64,000 nt of DNA from Rhynchosporium graminicola. Lineage: Eukaryota > Ascomycota > Leotiomycetes > Helotiales > Ploettnerulaceae. The DNA is taken from NCBI GenBank assembly GCA_900074885.1, contig FJUW01000037.1, positions 124,001-188,000 of the forward strand, given 5' to 3'. Positions 37,540-50,820 of the stretch are shown here, in pieces; position 1 is the stretch's first letter, and the number at the start of each line of letters is the position of its first letter. Made by a program: the position numbers and the translations under genes. The notes under the pieces were generated by a model. It was not told the DNA's origin, searched no databases, and worked only from the letters and a program-made list of their open reading frames with translations.

Positions 37540-40500
37540 TTAGTAGTAATAATATATCTAAGGTATTTAGTCCGAGTAATATAGAATTCGCTTTTCTTAA
37601 TATCTACCTAAAGTCCGATATCTATTAAGTATTATAGTACTAATTTAATATATTCCTTATATTCCTAGAGCGTTTCCGAGTATATAAGGATATTATCTAA
37701 GTAAGCTATATAGAAATTATCTAAGTAGTCTAGTAATATATTATTTATATATCGCTAGTACGTACTAAGTCTATTATAGAGCCTAAAAAGTAGTACTTTA
37801 TATTTATAAGATCTGAAGCGGGTTCGGAAAGTAGTATACTCCTCGGATTCGGGGTCTATATAGATACGGTTAAATACTACTCGGATATCTAGTTTAGTAA
37901 AGATTACTACTTTAGATATATAAGTTAAGAGCTTATCGATCCTAGGTATTAGATATAAATCCTTTCGAGTGATCGTATTAAGCTTACGATAGTTAATACA
38001 GAAGCGTAATCCTCTATCGGCCTTTTTAATAAATAGTATAAGTAATATAAAGGGACTTTAGCTAGATTCGATGAATCCCTTATCTAAGTTCTCTATAAGA
38101 TACTCCTTAATTACTTATAGTTCGTCTGTAGATTACTAATATAAGAGCGAATATATATTAAGTAATAGTTCTTCTAGAATAATTTTATAATCGTATAAGT
38201 AATATAGCAGAAGAATATTAGAATCCCGCTTAGAAAAGGCTTCCTTAAGAGTATAGTACTATTCCGGTAGCTTTTCGGCTATAAGTCGTTTAGTATCGGG
38301 ATCCTTAGGAGAGTCGCTATTTAGATAGTCTTATAAGAAGCAGTTTATCTTATAGATACTAGTAAAGAATAATTCGGAACTTTTACGTTTTATATTAAAG
38401 TAAAAAGCTATAGTACTAATTTAGTAAATCAGAACTAGTTTCTAGATCCTCGGAGGTTAAGAGGAGTACTTATAGTAGAGTTTCGGCGCAGGTACTTTTC
38501 TCGATGAATTCGGAGCGGAAAGGAGTTCGGATTCCTTAGCGATAAGCGGAAATAAGTTAAAAGGTAGAGATAATACGTTAATATACCGTATTACTACCGT
38601 TTAGTATAATCAGCGTTAATCTAGCTAGTTTATAGCTAAGTCTCGCGCGTTAGTATCGATTTAGTAAGATCGATTAATATTAGGTTTACGAGATAGTAGA
38701 GTTATAATTATCTCCTTATCGTATTAGAAAGTAGCTAGATAACGTTCCGATTATAGTAGCTTATAATAGAGCGTATCTAGCTTAACCTGAAATCGTCATA
38801 TCTATTTAATACTAATAATCATATCTTATTATCCCAAATCGAGAAGAATAAAAAGGCAGTTATAAATACGCCTGCTATTAATAGAAAGGTATAAATATAT
38901 AAAATAGATAATATAAGTTCTAATAGACTATTAGAAAATACGTATTAGAATAGAATAAAGTAGTAGCTCGATTTTAATACTAAGGGCCTCTAATAATCGT
39001 CTAGTAAGAGTACGATTAATAAATAGATAACTATTCGCTCTAGTATCGATTAAGCTATTTATAGAGACTCCTAGCCTATTTATACTAACTATAGTTAGGT
39101 ATATAAATTACTTACTTCTTATTAGGGAGTTAAAGTCCAGATTAGAGAGATTATACCTATATAGACTTAAGAAAAAGTTTTTACTTAAGCCTTATCGTTT
39201 CCCTCTAGTATCAGTCCAGATTCGGAGGGTACGTCTTCTACTACTTCCTTAGTTACTTAATCCTCTTCCGGAAATTCGTCGATTAATTAAACCTTAAGCG
39301 AGTTAAGGCAATCTAGCTTAATATAACCGAGCTATCTATAACTATAATACCTAGGGAGTTCTCCGGTCGAGGTAGCAGGGCGTTTTAGCGCGGAGGGAGT
39401 ACTAGCCCGTACCGGGGTAGAAGTATATACGTATAGTGCGGGAGTAGTTTATCGAGGAGCTAAGCTTAAGGACTAGTAAGAGGTAGAACTCGTAGTAGTT
39501 ATAGTAGTAATAGTAGACTTATAGTACTATACCTAGGTAATAGCTTTCTCGGGATAGGTATATTCTAAGTTATAGCAACACTTAGTATTAAAAGAAAGTA
39601 AAGATCTAACTATAGAAGCGTAATCCTTATTCTACGTTAGTTTAATAATAAGAGTTAAAGCGCATAAGGATAATATAATCTTATCCTATATATAGAAGAA
39701 CTACTCCTTTTTTTTAACCTTACCTTAGATAATAGCGCTTTAAAATCGACTACGAAACTCAGTGAAAGTCTCGCGTATATAGCTAGGTTATTATATTTCT
39801 AAGTAATAGAAAGCGTTATAGTAGTCGTCTTCCTCTAAACTAGTAAGAAAGTTCTCCTCTAATAAAGAGATTATTTTATCGCTAGTTTTAAACTCGTCAG
39901 CGAGATACTAAAGCGTAAGATACTCCTTAGCTAATCTAGTAACTAGCTCCTATACGAGAACGCGCTAGAAGAAGTCCGTAGAGTAGTAGTTAGTATTTAT
40001 AGCTAGCTAGTCTCGTATCGATACTCTCTATTAGAGGAAAGTAAGGTCCGATCTATTATCTAGAGGCAGGATCTTCTTAGTAAAATAAGACTTCCTAAGG
40101 CGTAACTCTACTAATTCAGCGCCGGGAGAGGGAAATAGTTTATTAGCAATAGTATCCTCTCTCTTAGTACTATATATCGGAATAGAGTTTATTAGGTTAT
40201 TAAACTCTACTATACGCGGAGATTATAGTATTAGTTCTAATAAGAGAGTCGAAGACAAGCGAGAGACCCCTATAAGAAACTTATCTTATATAGAGATTAG
40301 TCTATCTATAGTATCTTCTAGAGAGTTATTCTTTTCCTCCTAGTCCGCTAATCGTTATAAGAGGGAATAGATCAGGTTCGAGTCACCTGCGGTAATAAGA
40401 GTACTTAGCGATTATACTCCTAGTGAATTTCGCTTTTATTTTCCTTTCTCTCTTAGTTAGTACTTCCTTAATAAAGTATTAACGTTCTCTAAAGTAAGAG

Positions 40501-40922
40501 ATATTTAGAGTAAGAAAAAGTATAATAGATTAAGTTCGGAGGTAGAGCGGAGGGGATCGCGTTAAGTTCCCCTAGAACTAGAGGAGTCTCTAGTTTATTA
40601 GTTAAGAGCTATAATAGTAGCTTAAAAAGGGGTATATTAAGGCTATTTCGGCAGCGATACGTAGAGGTTAAAGTTCCGGGGTATTTATTATACCTTCTTC
40701 AAAATCTATCTATAATTCCTTTATACTAAGGGAGTTATTAAAAGAGCGTTAGCGAAGACCTCCTCTATTATACTATTTATAATAAGCTAAATTAAACCCT
40801 AATTCATAGTTATCCGAGAGATCTCTAGTATCTCAGCTATATATAAGTAGTTATCGAATAACTAACTTAATAATAAGATATTATAGTAAGCTATCTCCGG
40901 CTATCTTAATCTTTTTATTTAA

Positions 40923-41190
40923 TATAATAATATAAGACTTAAGGCAGTATATAAGTAAGAATAAATAAGTAAGGAGGCTAAGAGCGATCTTATATAGTCT
41001 ACTACGAAAGAAACAAAAAGATAAGGAAGGAAGAAGAAGAGAGATAGAGTATAAGGCACCTTATATATATATACCGGTACTAGTCCGATACTATACCGGG
41101 TCAGATACTAGTTCTGCCGGGATACCTATAAACTTGGGCCCTATTATCTATCCTTCTTCTCATGTGATATTCAGGTGAGCTATCGTCACA
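40923..41190 (-). repeat. 5' LTR of A-rev1
   Basis: 268-bp direct repeat of 33203-33470. Ends GAGCTATCGTCACA with intact CA, then TSD ATCTT. Confidence 0.93.
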
Positions 41191-41394
41191 ATCTTATATA
41201 GTCTACTATAAAGAAAACAAAAAGATAAGGAAGGAAGAAGAAGAGAGATAGAGTATAAGGCACCTTATATATATATACCGGTACTAGTCCGATACTATAC
41301 TAGGTCGGATACTAGTTCTGCCGGGATACCTATGAACTTAGGCCCTATTATCTATCCTTCTTCTTATATAATATTCAGGTAAGCTATCGTTATA
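41191..41394 (-). repeat. 3' LTR of A-rev2, right-hand part
   Basis: It continues the LTR begun at 33134-33202. The two parts minus the 5-bp TSD add to 268 bp, the family length. Ends GTAAGCTATCGTTATA. Confidence 0.9.
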
Positions 41395-41410
41395 TTACCC
41401 CCTCCCTAAG

Positions 41411-42857
41411 AAGAGCTTAACCCTAAGCTCGGAAGGTTATAGTTTATACTAGAATTAGTTTTTATTATAACTGTTTTCGTCGATATTCGCGTAATAAGCG
41501 CTAGCTGCTCTTTAGTAGTAGTAGTAAATTCTTTATTAGGTTCTGACTAGTTATATTACTATAATAGTACTGCAATAGTTATAGCTTCTAAATCGGGCGG
41601 TAAGTAGTATTTACTTTATCTATTTATAGTAGGAGTCGAGTTTAAGTAAGGCGTAAGGTATATAAAGGAAGGGGTTTATTAATATTAGAGCTTTTCCTTT
41701 TTAACTGCGATAACTACTTTAACTTATAAGTTTATTCTCCTTAGACTACGATATAGCTCCTAGAGTAAGTATTATTACTAACTACTATAGTAGTCTATTA
41801 TAATCTTATATATTAATCGACCTAATTAACTCTTCTCTTAATATAAGTAAGTTTCCTATCTTAGTTTTAGGGATAATCCTTAAGTATAGTATAAGGAGTT
41901 TCACGGATCTATAATACTAACTCCTATAGTACTTTTACTAGTTCCTGCTAGTACTCTTTCGGCAGCGTATTATATATATTGCCTGCGGTATATTCGCGCT
42001 TTCCTTAAGATAAAATATAATAATACTCCTGTTTTAGAACTCTTATACTTATTTAATAAGCTTAACTCTAAGATTTATAAGTATTATTTGGCGTTAAAGA
42101 GTAGTTACGAGCTTATAAGTTACTTAAACCTAAATATAAGTATATATATTAACGCGTTATAATTACTTAACTATATTAATATAGAGTATACTATTTTATC
42201 CGGGTTACTTCCTAGTAGCGAAGCTAAGGACGCGGAGCTAAATCAGGGCAGTATTATAGCTACTTATAAGGCGATTAATCGGATCTATTATCTTACGAAA
42301 TCTACTGCTCTTATTATTACGTTAGAGATTACTACTATATAATTAGCGAAGACTTAAGCTTTAAGGCGTTCTATAGAGAAAGTATTTAAGAAGTTAGAGT
42401 TTATTAAAGTAATAAGTTAAGATCTTAAATCCTTAGATACTAGTATAATACTAATATAATATAGGATCTAGATCTTTTAATAGTAGATTCAGCGAAATCT
42501 AAGTTAATAATATAAATAGTATTAAAGTAGATAAAAGAGTTAAATAGTATTATATAGGAATTTATAAAGAAAGCTATATTTAAAGCTATAATATCTAATA
42601 CTAAAGGAAAGAGGAATTTACCTTCTAGTTTAGAGATAGCGTTAGATCTAGATACTCTTAGACCTTCTCTAAAGAAGAAACCTTATAAGATTAGCTATTA
42701 TACTTAGTTTACTACTAGAGCTATATTAGTAGATTTAGGTAAGAAGTTAGATATAATAGTTCCGGTTCTAGATATTCTAGAATTACTAAGAGCTCCGGAG
42801 AACTTAGAGGAGAAAGCTAGTAAAATAGAAGTAATTAAAGAAGTAGAGTTTTAGATA
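41411..42857 (+). pseudogene. Antisense ORF(s) between pol and 3' LTR of A-rev2 (unknown protein)
   Basis: Same blocks as in A-rev1. The sequence keeps GGAGTTT near 41896 where A-rev1 lost a base, so the frame from DYDIAPRV runs on through SIRSFTDL. The C-terminal part ends with LLRAPENL, then EVEF and TAG (about 42855-42857). Stops fall at former Gln and Trp codons. Retained indel-free frame across three differently mutated copies is the main support for it having been a gene. Confidence 0.5.
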
Positions 42858-43707
42858 TAGTATTATTATAGAGTATAATCAGGGGATTATCTCTAGTAAT
42901 AAATTCTATTACTAGTAACTATAATAGCTTATTATCCTCTAAGTAATTATAGTTATCTATTCTGTTTTCTTAAGCTTTAATCTACTAATCTAGTTTACGC
43001 GGAAGTCTAAGTTTACTTAAGTTAGTAGTATAGAAGTCTCTAAGCTTATATAGAGTACTTATTAGATCGGAAGCGTTATACTAAGTTAGGTCCGAGTTAT
43101 AGCTTAGCTTACTAACTTAATACTTCAGATTACCTCTTAGGAGCTATATAGCGAGTATATCTTATAACTCTTACTCTTCTTAAGTAGTAATAACCTCTAG
43201 AGGTAAGTTTAGTAACTCCTAGCTTAGTAATAGGTCGTCCGAGTCCTTAAAGAGTAATTCGGGAGCGAATATATTATAAATAGAAGATCCCGGGAGTAAA
43301 TCTAGCTTATAAGAGTATCTGATCTTAGCTAAGACTTAGTATAATCTTACTTAGAGACTAGATAGCTTCTTACTTAGCTAGTAATTCTTAAAGTTCCTTA
43401 TAAAGAGAAATACCTTATCTTTAACTTCCTAGTTAATACTACGCCGTTTCGGGTTAGTTATAGCGCTTATCCTCTACTAAGTAGCTAGTATATTAGCTTT
43501 TATAACCTCGATAGCGGATTTAGTATATTTAGCTAGGGATTTAGTATTAGTATAATTAAGCTTCTCTTATAGTATCGATCCGGTAAGTTACTTCTAGTCC
43601 TAGCTATTCTGTAGTAATATATTATATTTAAGGGTATATAGCGCTATACTAATAGAATTATAAGGTAAGGTTACTTAGGCGTAGTCTATTATTAGTAGTA
43701 GTTCGCC

Positions 43708-43708
43708 N
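43708..43708. other. Assembly gap (single N) with duplicated flank
   Basis: Bases 43709-43970 repeat 43446-43707 (starting TTTCGGGT), within the integrase end of A-rev2. A-rev1 has this stretch once. Confidence 0.85.
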
Positions 43709-45559
43709 TTTCGGGTCAGTTATAGCGCTTATCTTATACTAAGTAGCTAGTATATTAGCTTTTATAACCTCGATAGCGGATTTAGTATATTTAGCTAGGG
43801 ATTTAGTATTAGTATAATTAAGCTTCTCTTATAGTATCGATCCGGTAAGTTACTTCTAGTCCTAGCTATTCTGTAGTAATATATTATATTTAAGGGTATA
43901 TAGCGCTATACTAATAGAATTATAAGGTAAGGTTACTTAGGCGTAGTCTATTATTAGTAGTAGTTCGCCCTAATTACTCTAGTAGTAATTAATAAAAGGT
44001 CTAAAGCGTTAGTTAATATATTAATTTATAATCTCTATTTATCTATTAGTTTACTAGTAGAAAGAGATAGAGAGCTTAACTTTAACTCTAATTATATAGT
44101 AAAACTCTTACTAGAAGAATAAGACTAGCTAAGCTCCTCGGTCGGATATAATTAACTTAGGGGTATATCTGAAACGATATATCTATTAGATAAATAATAT
44201 CGCTATCCTATAAGTATCGATATTATAGTAGTATAATATTAATATAGAGTCTTTCCTTAAGTAGTTAATAAATACTAATATCTTATTAAATCCTTAGTTA
44301 TTAGGCGAGAAGTCTTTAAAATCTATAGCTAAGTGCTATATAAAGTAGCTAAGTACTAGTAATAAGTAGAGGAATCCTTACTATTTCGTTTATTTCGGAT
44401 AAGAGTACTAGTAAGAGTAGTAATTATAAGTATACTATTTTATATCTAATATAAGTCCTTTTTAGTAATAATAAGTAGAAATTATTTCAGTAGTCTTATA
44501 AGCGTTTAAATAAGCAGAGGAAACTTAATCGTAGACTTCGCTAATTAAATAAGTATATAGCGGGGTATAGTGTTATACGTATAGATAACTATTATAAAGT
44601 AGTAAACTATTATTAATAATATAGCTATCTCTTAATATATTTCGTTCCTTAGAGAATAATTCATAGTTAAATTAGTATAGTTTCTCGATTAAATTAAAAG
44701 AGTTATATATAAGTTCTAGTAGCGTATTAGTCCTTAGCGATATTAGGTATATATAACTGATTTAATTAATATAATACTTAGCTAGTTTCGTATTAATCCT
44801 AAGGTCTAAGTAGTCTAGAAGTAATAAAACCTGAGATCTATTATCCTATTTCTATTATTCTTATATCTTTAGATCTTATTCCCTATAGTTAAGGATATTA
44901 GCTTTAGTATTATCTTTACTAAGTATATATATAATTTGAAAGTTAAATTCGGAAAGGAATTCTATCTATCTAGCTTATTTACTAGTTAGGACCTTAGTAG
45001 TTATAAAGTATTCTAAGGATCGATAGTCTATATATATACTAGTATAGCGTCGTAAAGATATAAGTTCCGGTCTTTATTTCCGGAAAGATTTAATAATAGT
45101 ATATAGCTCCTTATCATAGATCTCCTAGTTTAGTTCATATCTATTAAGAATATAAGAGTAGAATCTAATTAGATACTACTAGTTATCTTCATATAATTAG
45201 GAGATAACTCTAGCTATTATATTATCAGAAGTATTAGTTTCTAGTTTAGTCTATAATTCAGGGTCGAAATAGTATAGTTTCTATACTAATAATAGCTATT
45301 AATATAAATCGTCAAAGGACTTCTTATAATTATTAGTAAAATTCTATAATACTATAGGCCGAGTAAGTACTAAAAGAGGTTTAGCGATAAGGCCGAAATT
45401 CCGAATAAATTAATAGTAGAACTTATAGAATCTTAGGAAGGATTTTATAGCTATTACTATTTCGGGGTACTTCTAGTTTACTAATAGTACTACCTTCTTA
45501 AGATCTAGCTCGATTCCGTTAGTAATAATAATATATCTAAGGTATTTAGTCTAAGTAAT

Positions 45560-45740
45560 ATAGAATTCGCTTTTCTTAATATCTACTTAGAGTCCGGTAT
45601 CTATTAAGTATTATAGTACTAATTTAATATATTCCTTATATTCTTAGAGCGTTTCTAAGTATATAAGAATATTATCTAAGTAAGCTATATAGAAGTTATT
45701 TAGATAGTCTAATAGTATATTATTCATATATCGCTAGTAT
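45560..45740 (-). pseudogene. A-rev2 reverse transcriptase catalytic region
   Basis: The minus strand shows the YLDN box at 45671-45682 and the surrounding YFILIYS-type palm sequence, in line with A0 and A-rev1. Confidence 0.82.
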
Positions 45741-47451
45741 ATACTAGGTCTATTATAGAGCTTAAAAGATAGTACTTTATATTTATAAGATCCGAAGCAA
45801 GTTCGGAAGGTAATATACTCCTCGGATTCGAGGTCTATATAGATATAGTTAAATACTCCTTAGATATCTAGTTTAGTAAAGATTATTACTTTAGATATAC
45901 GAGTTAAGACCTTATCGATCCTAGGTATTAAGTAGGAATCCTTTCGAGTGATCGTATTAAGCTTATAATAATCGATATAGAAGCGTAATCCTCTATCGGC
46001 CTTCTTAATAAATAGTATAAGTAATATAAAAGGACTTTAGCTAGATTCGATAAATCCCTTATCTAAGTTCTCTATAAAGTACTCTTTAGTTACTTATAAT
46101 TCGTCTATAGATTACTAATATAAGAGCGAATATATATTAGGTAATAGTTCTTCTAGAATAATTTTATAATTATATAAGCGATATAGCAGAAGAATATTAA
46201 AATCTAGCTTAGAAAAAGCTTCCTTAAAAGTATAATACTATTCCGGTAGCTTTTTAGCTATAAGTCGTTCGGTATCGGGATCCTTAGGAGAATCGCTATT
46301 TAGATAGTCTTATATAAGGCGGTCTATCTTATAGATATTAGTAAAGAATAATTCAGAGCTTTTATATTTTATATTAAAGTAAAAAGCTATAGTACTAATT
46401 TAGTAAATCGGAACTAGTTTCTAGATCCTTAGAGGTTAAAAGAAGTACTTATAATAAGGTTTCGGCGTAAGTATCTTTCTTAATAAATTCGGAGCAGGAA
46501 GGAGTTCGGATTCCTTAGTAATAGGCGGAAATAGATTAAATAATAAGGATAATATATTAATATACTATATCGCTACTATTTAGTATAATCGCTATTAGTC
46601 TAGCTAGTTTATAGCTAAGTCCCGCGCATTAGTATTAATTTAGTAAGATTAATTAATACTAAGTTTATAAGGTAATAGAGTTATAATTATCTCCTTATTA
46701 TATTAGAAGGTAGCTAGATAGCGTTCCGGCTATAGAAGCTTATAATAGAGCGTATCTAGCTTAACCTGAAATCGTCATATCTATTTAATACTAATAATTA
46801 TATCTTATTATCCTAAATCGAAGAGAATAAAAGAGTAGTTATAAATACGCTTATTATTAATAGAAAAGTATAAATATATGAAATAAGTAATATAAGTTCT
46901 AATAAACTATTAGAACTTATATATTAGAATAGAATAGAGTAATAGCTCGATTTTAATACTAAGAGCTCCTAATAGTTATCTAGTAAGAGTACGATTAATA
47001 AACAGATAACTATTCGCTCTAGTATCGATTAAGCTACTTATAGAAACTCTTAGCTTATTTATATTAACTATAGTCGGGTATATAAATTACTTACTTCTTA
47101 TTAAGGAGTTAAGGTCTAGATTAGAGAGATTATACTTACGTAGACTTAAGAAAGAGTTTTTACTTAAGCCTTATTATTTCCCTTTAGTATTAGTCCAGAT
47201 TCGGAGGGTATATCTTCTATTACTTCCTTAGTTACTTAATCCTCTTCCGGAAATTTATCGATTAATTAAACCTTAGGCGAGTTAAGGCAGTCTAACTTAA
47301 TATAACTAAGCTATTTATAACTATAATACTTAAGGAGTTCTCCGGTCGAGGTAGTAAGGTATTTTAGCGCAGAGGGAGTACTAGACTATACCGGGGTAGA
47401 GGTATATACGTATAGTATAAGAGTAGTTTATCGAGGGGCTAAGCTTAAGAA

Positions 47452-47663
47452 TATAACGACACAAGACTCAAGGCGGTATACAAGTAAGAATAAACAAGTA
47501 GGGAGGCTAAGAGCGATCTTATATAGTCTAGTACGAAGGAAACAGAAAGATGCAGAGCTCTGAAGGAGTCTGCACCTTCTATATATATAAGGAGGGTATG
47601 CCTAAGGCACCGATACTAGCCCGTATCTGCCACGTATGCCTAAGGCACCGATACTAGCCCGTA
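47452..47663 (-). repeat. B-family LTR, cut by an assembly gap
   Basis: Follows TSD AAGAA (47447-47451) and starts TATAACGACACAAGAC. It includes one and a part of the 38-bp units before the N at 47664. It is probably the same genomic LTR as the one at 49115, seen twice through a mis-join. Confidence 0.7.
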
Positions 47664-47664
47664 N
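47664..47664. other. Assembly gap (single N) with ~1.45-kb duplicated flank
   Basis: The sequence after the N restarts at a copy of 46002 (TTCTTAATAAATAG) and repeats A-rev2 through to the B insertion, apparently without differences. A true duplication in a RIP-active genome would be expected to differ. Confidence 0.85.
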
Positions 47665-49231
47665 TTCTTAATAAATAGTATAAGTAATATAAAAGGACTT
47701 TAGCTAGATTCGATAAATCCCTTATCTAAGTTCTCTATAAAGTACTCTTTAGTTACTTATAATTCGTCTATAGATTACTAATATAAGAGCGAATATATAT
47801 TAGGTAATAGTTCTTCTAGAATAATTTTATAATTATATAAGCGATATAGCAGAAGAATATTAAAATCTAGCTTAGAAAAAGCTTCCTTAAAAGTATAATA
47901 CTATTCCGGTAGCTTTTTAGCTATAAGTCGTTCGGTATCGGGATCCTTAGGAGAATCGCTATTTAGATAGTCTTATATAAGGCGGTCTATCTTATAGATA
48001 TTAGTAAAGAATAATTCAGAGCTTTTATATTTTATATTAAAGTAAAAAGCTATAGTACTAATTTAGTAAATCGGAACTAGTTTCTAGATCCTTAGAGGTT
48101 AAAAGAAGTACTTATAATAAGGTTTCGGCGTAAGTATCTTTCTTAATAAATTCGGAGCAGGAAGGAGTTCGGATTCCTTAGTAATAGGCGGAAATAGATT
48201 AAATAATAAGGATAATATATTAATATACTATATCGCTACTATTTAGTATAATCGCTATTAGTCTAGCTAGTTTATAGCTAAGTCCCGCGCATTAGTATTA
48301 ATTTAGTAAGATTAATTAATACTAAGTTTATAAGGTAATAGAGTTATAATTATCTCCTTATTATATTAGAAGGTAGCTAGATAGCGTTCCGGCTATAGAA
48401 GCTTATAATAGAGCGTATCTAGCTTAACCTGAAATCGTCATATCTATTTAATACTAATAATTATATCTTATTATCCTAAATCGAAGAGAATAAAAGAGTA
48501 GTTATAAATACGCTTATTATTAATAGAAAAGTATAAATATATGAAATAAGTAATATAAGTTCTAATAAACTATTAGAACTTATATATTAGAATAGAATAG
48601 AGTAATAGCTCGATTTTAATACTAAGAGCTCCTAATAGTTATCTAGTAAGAGTACGATTAATAAACAGATAACTATTCGCTCTAGTATCGATTAAGCTAC
48701 TTATAGAAACTCTTAGCTTATTTATATTAACTATAGTCGGGTATATAAATTACTTACTTCTTATTAAGGAGTTAAGGTCTAGATTAGAGAGATTATACTT
48801 ACGTAGACTTAAGAAAGAGTTTTTACTTAAGCCTTATTATTTCCCTTTAGTATTAGTCCAGATTCGGAGGGTATATCTTCTATTACTTCCTTAGTTACTT
48901 AATCCTCTTCCGGAAATTTATCGATTAATTAAACCTTAGGCGAGTTAAGGCAGTCTAACTTAATATAACTAAGCTATTTATAACTATAATACTTAAGGAG
49001 TTCTCCGGTCGAGGTAGTAAGGTATTTTAGCGCAGAGGGAGTACTAGACTATACCGGGGTAGAGGTATATACGTATAGTATAAGAGTAGTTTATCGAGGG
49101 GCTAAGCTTAAGAATATAACGACACAAGACTCAAGGCGGTATACAAGTAAGAATAAACAAGTAGGGAGGCTAAGAGCGATCTTATATAGTCTAGTACGAA
49201 GGAAACAGAAAGATGCAGAGCTCTGAAGGAG

Positions 49232-49509
49232 TGTAACGACACAAGACTCAAGGCGGTATACAAGTAAGAATAAACAAGTAGGGAGGCTAAGAGCGATCTT
49301 ATATAGTCTAGTACGAAGGAAACAGAAAGATATAGAGCTCTGAAGGAGTCTGCACCTTCTATATATATAAGGAGGGTATGCCTAAGGCACCGATACTAGC
49401 CCGTATCTGCCACGTATGCCTAAGGCACCGATACTAGCCCGTATCTGCCACGTATACCTAAGGCACCGATACTGGCCCGTATCTGCCACGTATACCATGC
49501 GCCGTCACA
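49232..49509 (-). repeat. Left LTR of inner B2 (three 38-bp units)
   Basis: Starts with intact TGTAACGACAC and ends GCGCCGTCACA. Three tandem 38-bp units lie at about 49376-49489. Confidence 0.88.
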
Positions 49510-49790
49510 TTACCCCCTTCCAAGACAAAAGCTCGCCCTCGAGCCTTGAAGAATCGAAGTAACCAAGGAAACAAGTAAGTACAAAACGCAGTCAAATACA
49601 ATAACCTCTAATTATTCTATTAAACCGAAACCGTAGACACTAATTTAGTACCGAGATTATCTCTTCTACAGAGGGAAACGCAATCTCCGGTAATTATAAT
49701 ACCGAGTTTTACTGAATAAGCGAGGCTAAGCGAGTAATTAAAACACTTAAAGGTTACGAAAGAAACGAAAGTCTAAATCGAATTCTAAAG
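49510..49790 (-). other. RIP-sparing part of the B2 interior
   Basis: About 280 bp adjoining the left LTR still hold many CA/TG dinucleotides (for example CAAGACAAAAGC and GAAACAAGTAAG), unlike everything around. It is the polypurine-tract side of the element. The first bases (AAAGCTCGCCCTCGAGC) resemble the same place in element E. Confidence 0.75.
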
Positions 49791-49851
49791 AAGCTAAAAG
49801 ATTAAGGAGAGTTAGATATCTTTATTAAGTAGATATAGAAAGTATTAAATT

Positions 49852-50218
49852 AAAGGTTCTAGTAGAGGGAGGTCGATTCTACTAAGGGGAACAAATTATA
49901 CCGGGGTATAGGGATTACGAGTCGAATTCCGATAATTTCCGCTAGGGTAATAAGCTACTTCGTCCTAGCCTAAAAGTAAGGTTTTTCGCTATTAGAGCTA
50001 CTTTCGGAAGGTTAAAGTCAGGTAAGGGGATAAAGGTTCTTTTCTAGTAGAAGGAGGTCGATTCTGCTAAGGGGGATAAATTATACCGGGGTACGAGGGT
50101 TACGAGTCGGATTCCGGTAATTTCCGCTAGGGTAATAAGCTACTTCGTCCTAGCCTAAAAGTAAGGTTTTTCGCTATTAGAGCTACTTTCGGAAAGTTAA
50201 AGTCGGGTAAGGAGATAA
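49852..50218. repeat. Tandem duplication of ~180 bp inside B2
   Basis: Two copies starting AAAGGTTCT at 49852 and 50032, each running through the GGTTTTTCGCTATTAGAGC stretch to GGTAAGG. B1 (1-240) has a single copy, so the duplication arose in this B lineage. Confidence 0.8.
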
Positions 50219-50580
50219 TAAATATTAAGGCTTATAAGGAAGTTTCTACCTAAAATTCGTCTACTATTTTACTTCGTACGTATGAAGGAACGAGTTTCGA
50301 AGTATCCGAGAGTGACTTCGCAGTAATACTAGTGCTTCTGAGGCTGAATTACGTTCAAATTCCCAGCTATCCGAGAGATCTCTAGAATCTCGGCTCTTTT
50401 AAAAACCTAACTATCGAATTCGTAATTAATAATACTAACTATTTCTATATAATTCCGAAAATCTAAAGTAAGTAGAGATAACTCAGCGAAGAGCTCCCTA
50501 GTAGTCGTACGTACGAATCGAGTTTTCTAGGTAAGATATTATTTAATATTATCCCCGGTAGTCTTAATCTTTCTGTTTAA

Positions 50581-50820
50581 TATAACGATATAAGACTTAA
50601 GGCGGTATATAAGTAAGAATAAATAAGTAGGGAGGCTAAGAGCGATCTTATATAATCTAGTACAAAGGAAACAGAAAGATGCAGAGCTCTAAAGGAGTCT
50701 GCACCTTCTATATATATAAGGAGGGTATGCCTAAGGCACCGATACTGGCCCGTATCTGCCACGTATGCCTAAGGCACCGATACTGGCCCGTATCTGCCAC
50801 GTATACCATGCGCCGTCACA
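50581..50820 (-). repeat. Right LTR of inner B2 (two 38-bp units)
   Basis: 240 bp, starting TATAACGATATAAG and ending GCGCCGTCACA. Confidence 0.88.

Larger units (their letters stand above)
33203..41190 (-). mobile_element. Ty3/Gypsy element A-rev1, complete, inserted in the LTR of A-rev2
   Basis: LTRs of 268 bp at 33203-33470 and 40923-41190, TSD ATCTT at 33198-33202 and 41191-41195. The reversed polypurine tract (CCCCCCCCCC run) begins at about 33474. On the minus strand from right to left: gag (about 39300-40900), protease, RT with YLDN at 37482-37493, RNase H, integrase, and chromodomain (about 35070-35260). The last ~1.5 kb before the 3' LTR show an open pattern on the plus strand. About 209 bp are duplicated around the N at 37539, so the true length is about 7.78 kb. 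Confidence 0.94.

Noticed and set aside
49376..49489. Regular 38-bp repeats that could suggest a CRISPR-like array
   Set aside because: The units are directly adjacent without spacers and lie in an LTR of a eukaryotic element.
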